Notes: generated from the sequence alone by a model not told the origin. DNA of 64,000 bases from RUG11462 sp045649405 (GCA_045649405.1 JAZRPW010000009.1:1-64000); one strand, 5' to 3'. Shown: positions 15,332-24,530, numbered from the stretch's first letter. Translations and numbers: made by a program.

Positions 15332-17362
15332 TTATTGAAGTGCCTTATTAACTTTTTCAATAAGTTTTTCTGCCTGTGCTATTTCATCAGCTTGCAAATC
15401 AGCCATACTATGATCTCTTGACCAACGTATAAATGCTTTCGCCAATTTATACTTTGAAAAATCAGTTTTTGCCACACTCTTTATAACATCAACAACAGGG
15501 CGTTTAGGTTGAGCTTGAGCAACAGCAATTGCATCCCAACCACAGTCGTTTTTAGCGATATCTAAAAGTGTGTCACGGAGAATGTCTTCAATTTCCGGAT
15601 TCGGTACTTGACCAGAATATGCATCTTTTGTTCTTAAAATTCTTTTAGTTCCTACAGCATTAACCAAAGTATCTTGTTTGGCTGCTGTATCGCCTTCAGC
15701 ATCCGAATCCAAAAGTGCCGCAAGCTTAAGATTTTGAGCGTGTAGTATTGTTGCGAAATAAACGACTTTACTTGCGCTATTAGCTGGAATCAAAGCAATC
15801 TGATCGTTAATTCCTGTCTTTCCATCAGCTTTTAACAAATCGGATAAACTTTCTAAATACCACATATCTGTTAAGCCTTCAAGAACGAGGTTCTTTTTAT
15901 GGAAAAATAAACTTTGCGCTAAATCATAGCCTAATGCTTCTTGAAGCGGTAACATTGCGCCACTATCACTAGCAGTCAACGAAACATTTACCTTTGTACC
16001 AATGGTTCTATCAGGCATTTCTACAACACGAACCTTATCTAATTCATTAGGACCAACAAGGAACGGAGAGTGTGTTGTATATAAAGTTTGATTGTTTTCA
16101 CTTAATTTTGTTAAAGTTTCAATGAACTCTGCCTGTTTCAATGCATGCAAACTCTGACCAGGTTCATCAAGTAATAAAATCGCATTTTTGTGCTTGTCGG
16201 AGGCTTCTGCGAAGAATACCGCATAAAAAGAAACCATCCACTGAAAACCTTCTGAGCGTTGATCGAGTTCTACTTCAACACCTAAATCATCTTCAACAAC
16301 AACTTTAAGATACTGACCATCAACTTTAATACGCAATTTATTAGCGTCACGACCATCCTTTTTAGGATTCCATATCTCACAGATTGCGTTTGTCAAACGT
16401 ATAGTAGCAGCGTTAAGTTGATAATCTCTTTTATCAAGTTGAGCTCGATATTGCTCATATTGATCAGGCTTGTTCAAATCAAATTTTGAAGTATCTCCAG
16501 CATCAGCAAGTTCTTTAGGTGTAAATCCCAAAAATTTAAGCAAACAAATATTTCCATAATCGTACTGTTCATCATCCAGCATTTTTTTATCAACACGCTC
16601 AGCAAGTTTTCTTAAATGCAGTACAGGTCGAATCCTAAAATAATTACTAAACAGTATGAACGTGGGTAATCTCTTGTTGCAAGTTTTAAGGACTTCATCT
16701 CTCTCGATAGGTTTTTCTAACGCCTCAATAAGTTTGTCATATCTTTTCTCTTCTGCAGCATTGTCATCAGCGAGATACGACACATTGTTTTTTACCCAGT
16801 TTGTAATCTTTTTTGCTTTTTCAGCAGAAATAGTACTTGTTCTTTGAAGTCCGGTTATTACCAAATCGTAGCCGCTTTGTATGGCTGTTTGTTTTGCCTC
16901 GGGCTCTGATTTTGCTTGGCTCGTGTTTTTATAATGCTGACATAGCTTCAATAAATCTTTTTCGATATCAGAAAACAAAAGCTGTTCTGGCGCATTATCA
17001 AGTCTATGCCATGCTGTATTATCCAATCGACGGCCAAAAACATACACAGCATTTTGATAGTCTTCGGGGATATCCTCTTTATCTTCATCTTCTAATGTAA
17101 AATGCCCTTCAACAACAGTAAATTTGCTTGGATCCACCTTTCCGTTTTTTATATCTTCATCATATTTAGAACGAGGATAGTCTCTTAAAGGGTTGAAAGA
17201 GGCTGTACCTTCGGGCACATTAAGCTTTTGCAATGCTTGTAAAATAGCTGTTTTGCCCGCTTCATTGGGGCCAACAAATATTGTCTTGTCATTTTCTACA
17301 TCAAAATAGCTTGTATCAATTATGCTACGATAGCCTTGTACTCTTGCTTTAGTTAATCGCAT
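15332..17362 (-). CDS. OLD family ATP-dependent nuclease (ABC ATPase + TOPRIM)
   Basis: 676 residues. Walker A GPNEAGKT at 31-38. Walker B LLLDEPGQSLH (about 405) followed by the H-loop YTTHSPFLV. Then a TOPRIM domain with the conserved Glu in LVLEGLTDMWYL (about 495) and LLDSDAEGD (about 555). This is the overcoming-lysogenisation-defect architecture found in Gabija GajA, PARIS and retron effectors. It is third in a coupled operon after an HsdM-like fusion and a half HsdS, with a 14-bp gap and AAAGGAG ribosome site. I infer that it is the DNA-cleaving or sensing component of a modification-linked defence system; no helicase partner is present. Confidence 0.85.
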   Translation of the reverse strand: MRLTKARVQGYRSIIDTSYFDVENDKTIFVGPNEAGKTAILQALQKLNVPEGTASFNPLRDYPRSKYDEDIKNGKVDPSKFTVVEGHFTLEDEDKEDIPEDYQNAVYVFGRRLDNTAWHRLDNAPEQLLFSDIEKDLLKLCQHYKNTSQAKSEPEAKQTAIQSGYDLVITGLQRTSTISAEKAKKITNWVKNNVSYLADDNAAEEKRYDKLIEALEKPIERDEVLKTCNKRLPTFILFSNYFRIRPVLHLRKLAERVDKKMLDDEQYDYGNICLLKFLGFTPKELADAGDTSKFDLNKPDQYEQYRAQLDKRDYQLNAATIRLTNAICEIWNPKKDGRDANKLRIKVDGQYLKVVVEDDLGVEVELDQRSEGFQWMVSFYAVFFAEASDKHKNAILLLDEPGQSLHALKQAEFIETLTKLSENNQTLYTTHSPFLVGPNELDKVRVVEMPDRTIGTKVNVSLTASDSGAMLPLQEALGYDLAQSLFFHKKNLVLEGLTDMWYLESLSDLLKADGKTGINDQIALIPANSASKVVYFATILHAQNLKLAALLDSDAEGDTAAKQDTLVNAVGTKRILRTKDAYSGQVPNPEIEDILRDTLLDIAKNDCGWDAIAVAQAQPKRPVVDVIKSVAKTDFSKYKLAKAFIRWSRDHSMADLQADEIAQAEKLIEKVNKALQ

Positions 17363-17376
17363 ATTTTAATTCTCCT

Positions 17377-18060
17377 TTATTTTTTAGATTTAAATTTCTG
17401 AATTTCGGCCAAACAATCATCTAAACTGTCATTCCAAATCTTATTTGCTTCTGCAATTTTACGATTTCTAACGGTGGTTTGCTCATTTACTTTTTGTGCA
17501 ATAACAATTTGATTGGGTTCATCTGGCAAAGGAATTATCGTTTTTTCTACATCACAATCAAGAATGGCTGGGTAACTTGAGCCTGTACTAAATTTACGAA
17601 ACTGTTCTTTCACCAAAGCACTTCTTAATATGAAATGTAAATATTGGTTGTTAACGCCTTCCTTGGCTCTAATAACACAAAATCCCGTTGAACAAATTTG
17701 GTTATCTAATTCTTCTGGTACTATAGCTATTGCTCCTCTTGTTGGTCTGCAAGTGGATATTATAATATCGCCAGATTTAACAACCTTTCTTGCTCTAGAA
17801 GGCGCCTCTTCACCTAATAGTTCTTGTGGATTTGTTATTATCCCTGTTGTTACATCTACTGATGAAATATCGATATATATAAATTCTTTTTCTGGTTCTA
17901 AAGTTGGATTACGTTTTTCGGTTATGACATCAGCACAAGATTTGACTTCGGTTAAAATATCTGAATTGTATTTTTTGATTTCAATTGGTGGTAAATGATA
18001 ATCAATATCCCATCTTTGCTCTTTGATTAACTCGCTGTGTTTAATTTTAATTGATTTCAT
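17377..18060 (-). CDS. Half-size type I specificity (HsdS-like) subunit
   Basis: 227 residues with one target-recognition domain: FIYIDISSVDVTTGII…ARKVVKSGDIIISTCRP…ICSTGFCVIRAK…YLHFILRS…SYPAILDCDVEKTIIPLP. A C-terminal conserved helix follows (QKVNEQTTVRNRKI…). Canonical HsdS carries two such halves, so this would work as a dimer and recognise a palindromic bipartite site. Its ATG overlaps the stop of the methylase (ATGA), giving tight coupling. ATG 18060 is preferred over GTG 18066, which is too close to the ribosome site. Confidence 0.85.
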   Translation of the reverse strand: MKSIKIKHSELIKEQRWDIDYHLPPIEIKKYNSDILTEVKSCADVITEKRNPTLEPEKEFIYIDISSVDVTTGIITNPQELLGEEAPSRARKVVKSGDIIISTCRPTRGAIAIVPEELDNQICSTGFCVIRAKEGVNNQYLHFILRSALVKEQFRKFSTGSSYPAILDCDVEKTIIPLPDEPNQIVIAQKVNEQTTVRNRKIAEANKIWNDSLDDCLAEIQKFKSKK

Positions 18061-19907
18061 AACCACTGCACCTCTTTATCGAACAATTCCACCACTGAAT
18101 CTATTTCAGAACCGCTTTTGCTTCTTCCGGTTGCATCATAACCTACATTTTCGATTTCAATCAAAAGAGCATCTTTTTCTTTATTTAACGTAGTTCCTTG
18201 GGGCAATTTTTGAAAAATACATAGTGATGTTTTTACCATTGCGCCAAATGATTGAAAGGCTTCTTCTGGTAAACTGATTACAGCTTTTATCTCTGCAACA
18301 TTTTCCACCCACTTACGTACATATTTGGAATTTTTGTTTTTAAGTAATCCATCGGGTAAGACAATAGCGAGTTTGCCACCTGGTTTTAAAAATTGGAAAC
18401 AACGTTCTAACCCTATATATTCCATCGGGAGCGTTTTCTTGCCTTTTCCCAATTCAAAACGCCCAACCATTTCCATAACTTCTTGAGTCAATAAACTTCC
18501 AAAAGGAGGATTTGTGAGAATAATATCAAAAACAGCAGGATTTGTATTTTCATCATCTTCTAATTGTAGAATATCAGGATAATTCTCAAAACTAAGAAGC
18601 GAATCGGTATTTCTTATATTTGTATGTCCGTCATCGTGAAGCATCATATCAGTCATAGCGATGCGAACCATTCTATCCGATTTTTCTATGCCATGCAAAT
18701 GAAAGAATTTAAATTGATGCAGGGTATATTCATCAACAGCTGCTGCGTAGTTTTTGATAACATAATCCAAACTCTTGCTTAGAAAGTGACCAGAACCACA
18801 GAAAGGGTCAAGTATAACGTCAGAGGGTTTAGGTTTTACAATTTTTACCGCCAAATCTACAATGGGATCGGGTGTGAAATATTGCCCCATACCAGCTCGT
18901 ATTGCGGAACTTAAAACTCCTTGAAACGCTCTTCCTTTGATATCTGTTTTGCTATCTATAAACGAATACGCTTGAAGCTTCTCAACTACTTTATATAGAG
19001 CAATATCACTTAAACGTATATTTGTTTTAAAAACTCCTCTAGAACGCTCGTAATTTGGAATCCTTTTCGAGTAAATTTCTATATCCCTGTTTCTAGCTTC
19101 TTCATATAGTTCTCTGATGTTTGCTGCAACTTCAGCTGTATTACTTGCACCATAGATTTGAAATTTAAACTCAGTGTCTTCAGTTTTCTCAATAACAGTT
19201 CGTTCATCGTAGATTTTACAATAAACAGCTTTACACAATTCATCTAATGCTTCGTCTGCGTGAAGTCCATCGGTATCTCTTATTATACTGTGGCATTCAA
19301 ATAATAGCTTTTCATAATTTTCAGATAATGGCGTTAATCCTGTCTTGGAAGATGGGGTGACTTTGGGAATTTCTCTAACCAACTTAGCTTTAGATGCAAT
19401 TCCTTCTTTCGAATAACTTGGAATATCAGCTATTATATCAAAATCATTTGGATCAATCTTTTTTCTTACACATCTGACCTTTGTACCATTTGTAACTAAC
19501 CCAATGGTAGCGGTATGAGTTGCGGCAAGATATGTTTCAAGTTGTTTTTGTGCCTCTTCAAATTCTACATCGCTTATATTACCTTTCTTTGTTTCTACAT
19601 AAAGGAAAACTCTATGATTATCATTTATGATGGCAATATCGCACTCTTTTTCGGTCGACCCCATTTTTACGAGTTTTTCTATTTGTATCTTTTCGCCTAA
19701 CCATTCTTTTGGATAGTGATATATGTCAATCAATTGTTTAAGTGCCCACTGTCTTACAAATTCCTCAATATCCTGTTCTGCTCCCTCATACGTGTTATGA
19801 GTATCAAACCAAAGTTGAGCACGTCTTTTCGCTTCGACAACATCTCCGTGAGAGGGGAACAACCAATCTTTGGGTTCAATAGTATAATAAGTCCCTATAA
19901 GTGCCAT
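18057..19907 (-). CDS. PD-(D/E)XK nuclease fused to N6-adenine DNA methylase
   Basis: 616 residues. The N-terminal ~160 residues form a type I R-subunit-like nuclease domain with D90…E105-x-K107 (ECDIAII…LYVETKKG). A linker region follows, then an HsdM-type methylase: GQYFTPDPIVDLAV, SAM motif DPFCGSG at 367-373 and catalytic NPPF at 466-469, ending in the usual GAMVKTSLCIF. It should methylate adenine with the HsdS half and may cut DNA itself. There is no helicase motor, unlike type I HsdR. Ribosome site AAGGAG. First of a three-gene coupled operon. Confidence 0.85.
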   Translation of the reverse strand: MALIGTYYTIEPKDWLFPSHGDVVEAKRRAQLWFDTHNTYEGAEQDIEEFVRQWALKQLIDIYHYPKEWLGEKIQIEKLVKMGSTEKECDIAIINDNHRVFLYVETKKGNISDVEFEEAQKQLETYLAATHTATIGLVTNGTKVRCVRKKIDPNDFDIIADIPSYSKEGIASKAKLVREIPKVTPSSKTGLTPLSENYEKLLFECHSIIRDTDGLHADEALDELCKAVYCKIYDERTVIEKTEDTEFKFQIYGASNTAEVAANIRELYEEARNRDIEIYSKRIPNYERSRGVFKTNIRLSDIALYKVVEKLQAYSFIDSKTDIKGRAFQGVLSSAIRAGMGQYFTPDPIVDLAVKIVKPKPSDVILDPFCGSGHFLSKSLDYVIKNYAAAVDEYTLHQFKFFHLHGIEKSDRMVRIAMTDMMLHDDGHTNIRNTDSLLSFENYPDILQLEDDENTNPAVFDIILTNPPFGSLLTQEVMEMVGRFELGKGKKTLPMEYIGLERCFQFLKPGGKLAIVLPDGLLKNKNSKYVRKWVENVAEIKAVISLPEEAFQSFGAMVKTSLCIFQKLPQGTTLNKEKDALLIEIENVGYDATGRSKSGSEIDSVVELFDKEVQWL

Positions 19908-20054
19908 TTTTATTTCTCCTTGTTAGTTTTCGAGTTTAAAATCTTTCACTCTTTTTTTACATTCACATACTCGCTTGGGTTTCTCATGATTAATCAAACG
20001 GTATTTGTCTTGAGGAAAGATACTTTAGGAATAATAATTTGCTATCGATTAACT

Positions 20055-20960
20055 TTATTCCTCCGGGTTATAGAACTCATCTAACACATAAGTCTTTACC
20101 GGAGTTATATACAGTTCGTATCTTATGACCAGTCTCACTAATTCGTTGCCGTCAATCAAGGTGATTGGTGAGCCTTCTCTTGCAGCAGTTTTAGCAGCAT
20201 TTGTGAATCTGCCGTTGGTGATGAACACGCCGTAATCAGCTTGATACTTATTCATTGCACCCAAGAACTGATTGATTTCAGGCTCGGATACGGGAGCGAC
20301 GTTGTATCTCTTACACTGAATAACAACTCTTGTTGTTCTAAAATCGTTGGCATCAATATGATAACCGTATCCATCGATTCCGCCATCATTACTGATTTGA
20401 ACACCTTTTTCGGTAAATTCAACGCCCATACGGTTTAACAAAGCTCTTGAAAACGCTTCAAACTTTTTAGGGGACATTTTAGCAATAGCGGCAAGCAAAT
20501 TTTCCTTAAAATCATCTTTGATTTTTTCTTCTGCTTGAGTTTCTTCCTCGTTATCGCTAACATCTACGGCTTTGTTCTTTTTATTCTTTTGACTGAGTTC
20601 TTCCCAATGTTTCTTAGAGGGTTCAATAATCTCTTTTTGAACATCCAGCTCGTCAACATCAAGATATAAGCCCTTCTCAGTTAGAGTAACAGGAGAAGAA
20701 TCTGTAAATGTCAATAAACCATTAAAGAACAGATCTTTAATAGCAAAGTTGAATTTGAAATTAAACTCTTTATAGGTGTTTCCGGTTTGCTTGGATTTCT
20801 TTTCGAGCACAGAATATTCGGCGATTTGATCATCCATATCAGCAATGCGTTCTTTGATTTCCGAACGTTCTAATTGACCGCCTGCTTCTTGCAATACTTT
20901 CAAAATGGGTTTAATCAAATATGCAATTTTACCTTCTGAAGATAATGTTTTTAAGTTCAT
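20055..20960 (-). CDS. mrr: Mrr-type restriction endonuclease
   Basis: 301 residues. The N-terminal winged-helix Mrr_N domain (ILKVLQEAGGQLERSEIKERI) is followed by an acidic linker and the Mrr_cat domain: MSPKKFEAFSRALLNRMG…GGIDGYGY…VVIQCKRY, i.e. the D…QxK nuclease motif, then QFLGAMNKYQADYGVFITNG. Mrr cuts methylated or foreign DNA. ATG 20960 follows AGAGGT. It sits 147 bp upstream of the methylase operon on the same strand, so it may share its transcript. Mrr next to a methylase requires the host methylation pattern to be tolerated. Confidence 0.88.
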   Translation of the reverse strand: MNLKTLSSEGKIAYLIKPILKVLQEAGGQLERSEIKERIADMDDQIAEYSVLEKKSKQTGNTYKEFNFKFNFAIKDLFFNGLLTFTDSSPVTLTEKGLYLDVDELDVQKEIIEPSKKHWEELSQKNKKNKAVDVSDNEEETQAEEKIKDDFKENLLAAIAKMSPKKFEAFSRALLNRMGVEFTEKGVQISNDGGIDGYGYHIDANDFRTTRVVIQCKRYNVAPVSEPEINQFLGAMNKYQADYGVFITNGRFTNAAKTAAREGSPITLIDGNELVRLVIRYELYITPVKTYVLDEFYNPEE

Positions 20961-21011
20961 AATAATACCTCTTTTTATTTTCCTGAATCTCAATAGTTCG
21001 GTATGGATATA

Positions 21012-21611
21012 TCAGCTATGAAGTAATATCTCCATAATGTCCATTACTTTATTGTAAACCCTCAGTTTCTTTGCGTAGTCGGAAAGGGCGATGAGATTTT
21101 TGCTTGTATCGTTTGCATAGGCGTGTACGGCCTTGCTGAACATTTCATTATCCACCTTGCCACGATGCTTGAACATATCGCAAATGGTGCGCTCACGGTC
21201 GTAAATGGCAAAGGTAACACCGTTTTCGCTGATTGTGGTTTTGCCGAGGTTGTAAATATCGTCTTTAACGTAATAGACCTTTATCGGCACGGAGGTATTA
21301 AGCCTGCGTGATGCACTACGAGGCACGGTAACAGACCAAACCCTAGGCATAAAATCGCTGTAGCCATAGCGAAACAAAGCTGATTCCATACTGATGATCG
21401 CTTCGGGAATGGTAGAAGCGATTACCTGCTCATCGGAGAGGATCAGTTCATCTGCAAGCTGATAATAGCCTTGGCGGACACGCTGAAGGAAGCCGTCTGC
21501 ACAAAGCTTATATATTTTCTCTTTTGGCACACCAGCGGATGTGAGATCAGACAGCTTTGCAATGCCGCTGTTGGTACTAATTACATTCTTTATAAATTCT
21601 TTATGTTCCAA
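21012..21611 (-). CDS. AbiEi-like antitoxin/transcriptional regulator, orphan
   Basis: 199 residues with the type IV toxin-antitoxin AbiEi layout: winged HTH (NSGIAKLSDLTSAGVPKEKIYKLCADGFLQRVRQGYY), then IPEAIISMESALFRYG and VTFAIYDRERTICDMFKHR. Such proteins repress the abiE operon and neutralise AbiEii. No AbiEii nucleotidyltransferase is adjacent; the next genes are mrr and the methylase cassette, which it may regulate. I use TTG 21611 because GGAGGT lies 6 bp upstream; no ATG fits. GC content is higher than in the flanking genes. Confidence 0.75.
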   Translation of the reverse strand: MEHKEFIKNVISTNSGIAKLSDLTSAGVPKEKIYKLCADGFLQRVRQGYYQLADELILSDEQVIASTIPEAIISMESALFRYGYSDFMPRVWSVTVPRSASRRLNTSVPIKVYYVKDDIYNLGKTTISENGVTFAIYDRERTICDMFKHRGKVDNEMFSKAVHAYANDTSKNLIALSDYAKKLRVYNKVMDIMEILLHS

Positions 21612-22047
21612 TGTCCTACCTCCAATAAACGATAACACATTGTGTTTAATGTTTTCTTTTGTATTATAACATAAGTATGTAAATATAGCAATAAAAAATC
21701 GAAACAAAAATTAATTTGTGTTATCATTTTTGAATTTAACAGATCATTTGGCGCTTATCGAAAGATAGGCGTCTTTTTTATGCCTTTTTTGAAAGAAAAG
21801 TGTCTAAACGCTGAAAAAATTTAGCAATTAAAGGTGTAGCCGAAAAAAGATTTTCCGTTTTTAGAAAAAAGTCAGCAATTAAAAGTGAAAAGAAAATTTA
21901 GCAGAGGGGGTTAGTAAATTGCCTCGCTCGGTGGGAATAAGTGAAAGAATTTTTTCAAACACCCTTGTGGTTTGGCATTTCCCAGTGCGAATTAGTGAAA
22001 GGTTCTCTCAAATGTACCTTGACAACTGAATAGAGCCGAACCAACAG
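21612..22047. other. Gene-free stretch with short repeats
   Basis: No convincing gene. There is a terminator-like hairpin (GCGCTTATC-GAAA-GATAGGCGT + T's) at 21750-21779. Two AGCAATTAAA[A]GTG-like repeats lie near 21823 and 21872, and two similar ~30-bp segments (GTGGGAATAAGTGAAAG / GTGCGAATTAGTGAAAG) at about 21931 and 21994. It is probably decayed mobile-element sequence. Confidence 0.35.
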
Positions 22048-22237
22048 GAGCATTTGCGATTTCGCAGAGAGGATTTTAACGGATATTTCCCGAAATCCTA
22101 CACCGAACAGCAGATCAAAAATGATATCCTGAAAGGTTTAGAGCTTTTACACCGACACCGACAGCGAAATCGTGATGCGAGATAAAAATCGCACATTTGT
22201 AAAGGAGGAGTACTATGATTACAATTATAAAGGATAA
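22048..22237 (+). pseudogene. Frameshifted 3' remnant of an element gene
   Basis: EHLRFRREDFNGYFPKSYT…ILKGLELL reads in one frame; after a shift near 22144 it continues YTDTDSEIVMRDKNRTF…YYDYNYKG-stop. The combined stretch reads like one ordinary protein tail. It has no start. Its end overlaps the next small gene by 23 bp, as in many coupled element genes. Family not recognised. Confidence 0.5.
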
Positions 22238-22403
22238 CAATCCCAACCATATTTTCGCCGCCTTAAAGCTTTGCGAACAGCTTTATCACGACGGTAAGAT
22301 TCCGTTATATATGTTTCGGAATATGGTAAATCAGCACGCTGACGTGGTGGATGCCTCAAAATTCAATTTCGCCCCAGCACATAATTCCCCCTGCAAACTT
22401 TAG
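22215..22403 (+). CDS. Small hypothetical protein
   Basis: 62 residues: MITIIKDNNPNHIFAALKLCEQLYHDGKIPLYMFRNMV…. It has an excellent ribosome site (AAAGGAGGAGTACT) and overlaps the upstream remnant, so it was once coupled to it. The last residues (PAHNSPCKL) run into the junction with the next remnant and may not be original. Function unknown; likely mobile-element cargo. Confidence 0.5.
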   Translation: MITIIKDNNPNHIFAALKLCEQLYHDGKIPLYMFRNMVNQHADVVDASKFNFAPAHNSPCKL

Positions 22404-22558
22404 CGACTCAGGTTGCTATAAAGGAAATGAAGTAATTGGAAAACACGAGCGTTTCAGTTCTCCTTATATCAGAAAAATGCAAGCGATTATCTCAAAGCAT
22501 TTCACCCGAATCAGCGAATTCATTTCTTTAATGATATAACCGTTGAAGTGTGGATTTA
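22400..22558 (+). pseudogene. 3' remnant of an element gene (copy 2)
   Basis: Diverged copy of 12301-12453 (GCTATAAAGGAAATGAAGTA… through GTTGAAGTGTGGATTTAA). A single-base frameshift removes the reading frame, although the nucleotides remain clearly alignable to the final stop codon. Confidence 0.55.
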
Positions 22559-22609
22559 ACCAGTAAATACAAGCATTTAGCCCACTATCGAAGAACAAGC
22601 ATAAGAATT

Positions 22610-22758
22610 ATTTAAACTGACTCACCACCGATCTTGCCGTCAGGGAAGGCATTACTGAACAACTCAAAGTCACCAACCAAATGAAGTGGGTTAAAAAGAT
22701 GAACAATAACCGAGATAGTGTAATTGAAATTGTAAATAAGCAAATTATATTTGTGTAA
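22610..22758 (+). pseudogene. 3' fragment of a second tnpV
   Basis: From 22645 the frame reads EGITEQLKVTNQMKWVKKMN…IIFV-stop, aligning to the last ~38 residues of the intact TnpV at 14774-15145. Upstream the frame is broken and fused to the half-hairpin following copy 2 of the other remnant. It is therefore a composite scar of a second, decayed element module. Confidence 0.75.
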
Positions 22759-22763
22759 AAACA

Positions 22764-22800
22764 AAAGGCACCCCTTTTGAAATTCAATTGGGATGCCTTT
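22764..22800. terminator. Terminator
   Basis: AAAGGCACCCC / GGGATGCCTTT stem (one mismatch). It serves the minus-strand operon ending at 22817 and the decayed plus-strand module. Confidence 0.6.
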
Positions 22801-22816
22801 CTGATTTGATTAACGA

Positions 22817-23779
22817 TTACACCTCAATAGTTCCGTTGTCTCGTTGCAATATGTTCTTAATAGTAATTGCAACAACGCAAGGGTATAAAAGCATAGTGTC
22901 CTTTGTTATTGTCCACATTTGCCCACCTTCATCAGAATCAGCTCCATGATTAGCGGCATTGCGAATTTGTCCTATGTAATCTATCATGCCTCGATGTTTT
23001 TTAGATAAGCAAGAAGATAAGGCACCTCTCTTTTGAAGTATGCCATTCTTCCCTGATAACGATATACTGTGGCTTGTAGCATACCTATCCAGAAAGGATT
23101 CAAAAGCGTTGGCTGCATATACTATTACGGCACGCATATCTGGTGTTTGTGCTTTGGATTTTTGAAATGCCTCCGAAAGGGGTTCCACAATTGTAGTGTT
23201 ATCAACTGTGTTATAGATTGTTTCGCCCCAAAAATCTCTCAAGGACTTTTCAGAAACAGCGCTTTCTAAGAGGTTGGATTCTACAAGCGGATATATGTTC
23301 TCCTCCTCGACAAAGCTATATAAATTTGCGCCTTCGCTTTTTAAAGCTTTTGCATATGTTGCAATGCTGATCAATGTGTTTTTTATATCTCTTTCGTTCG
23401 ATGATAGAGAACATAATATTTTGGTTTGTTTACATGCCTGTTCGATGGATTTTGTAAAGTCATATCGAATCTTAAAGACTTTGTACGGTTGGTACTGTTC
23501 TAATATCAGCCTCATTATAACCGCTTTTTGATTATCAGATGTTGCTGTTACGAGCTTTTTTGCAAGAAATGAATTTACGGAATAGCAGTTTGAAGATGCA
23601 TCAAATGAAGCCATTCCCAATTCTATGGCCATTTCAAGTGCTTTGTTTACCTGATCATCTGTTGCTATCCCAGTAAATTCGGTAACAAAACTTTTATCAA
23701 CATCATGTCCTTTAGCAACAATAGCATCGACAACAGCAATAATATCTTCGGCAGTAGTTAAAACTATATTGTATGCCAT
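22817..23779 (-). CDS. Putative HEPN-like defence protein
   Basis: 320 residues. The N-terminal half has winged-helix-like segments (VVDAIVAKGHDVDKSFVTEF…NKALEMAIELGMASFD). The C-terminal half is helical and contains YAANAFESFLDRYA and, at 273-278, RNAANH, matching the HEPN RNase signature R-x4-H within IGQIRNAANHGAD. HEPN proteins often degrade RNA in abortive-infection and toxin systems. It is third in an operon after a DUF5343-like gene (18-bp gap; GGGAG ribosome site), a pairing that suggests a two-protein system. The HEPN assignment is based on this motif and general helicity only. Confidence 0.5.
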   Translation of the reverse strand: MAYNIVLTTAEDIIAVVDAIVAKGHDVDKSFVTEFTGIATDDQVNKALEMAIELGMASFDASSNCYSVNSFLAKKLVTATSDNQKAVIMRLILEQYQPYKVFKIRYDFTKSIEQACKQTKILCSLSSNERDIKNTLISIATYAKALKSEGANLYSFVEEENIYPLVESNLLESAVSEKSLRDFWGETIYNTVDNTTIVEPLSEAFQKSKAQTPDMRAVIVYAANAFESFLDRYATSHSISLSGKNGILQKRGALSSCLSKKHRGMIDYIGQIRNAANHGADSDEGGQMWTITKDTMLLYPCVVAITIKNILQRDNGTIEV

Positions 23780-23797
23780 CCTATTACTCCCTTAGTA

Positions 23798-24490
23798 TTA
23801 TTCCGACAATCCTTTTATGAGTTTCTGAATTTTGTCGGCAAGCTCGTCTATTTCTGCAACAGAACAATCAATATTGATATTAATGGTTATTGCACCTTTT
23901 GTTTGAATTGTTGTTACAGGAACAGGATTAGAATGAGTTACTTGCGTTGTATCTATTTGTTCATTAGTTGCGGTTTGCTCTACTTTCTCTACTTCTGTAA
24001 TTTCTGCAACAGTTAGTTTGCCATCGGCTTCGTTAAGAACATTAACTGATTTTAAAATTTCAATAACCGCATTTGCACCTGTGCGGTTTTGTTTCGTATC
24101 TTTTTGTCCCGAAGAGTATATGATATGGTTGAGAAAACTTGTTCGATCCATACCATTTCTGATTCTAACAGCAGAAATCATTCTGTTAAGAAAATCATTT
24201 TCTGCTACGATTTCTCTCCATATTCTTTCGATTTCATCGTCGATTTTTGAAATATAGGCTCTGCCAAGCAATCTTCCAACATCTGTTGATGATTTTTTGT
24301 TTCCTTCTGTAATTAAGCCAATTTGAACAAGAAAGCCGTTGTTTGCGCTTACTGCTGTACGGGGAACACCCGTAGCTTGGGTAATGTCATCTAATGCTAA
24401 TACTTGTCCTTCTTTTTCATTCGCATATGCTTGAATGATTTTTACAATCTCCTCCAACGAGGATGCGGGAAGTTTGAAAGTTTCTGCCAT
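23798..24490 (-). CDS. DUF5343-like protein
   Basis: 230 residues. It begins ETFKLPASSLEEIVKIIQAY and continues with a winged-HTH-like region (LALDDITQATGVPRTAVSANNGFLVQIGLI). A helical middle with RNGMDRTSFLNHIIY follows, then a Thr/Val-rich linker and a β-α tail ITININIDCSVAEIDELADK. This resembles the DUF5343 family, found beside defence genes and of unknown mechanism. It precedes the HEPN-like gene by 18 bp with AAAGGAG as ribosome site, so the products probably act together, perhaps as sensor and effector. Confidence 0.55.
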   Translation of the reverse strand: MAETFKLPASSLEEIVKIIQAYANEKEGQVLALDDITQATGVPRTAVSANNGFLVQIGLITEGNKKSSTDVGRLLGRAYISKIDDEIERIWREIVAENDFLNRMISAVRIRNGMDRTSFLNHIIYSSGQKDTKQNRTGANAVIEILKSVNVLNEADGKLTVAEITEVEKVEQTATNEQIDTTQVTHSNPVPVTTIQTKGAITININIDCSVAEIDELADKIQKLIKGLSE

Positions 24491-24530
24491 AATAATTATC
24501 TCCTTTAAATTTATTTTTTGTTTAAAAAAG

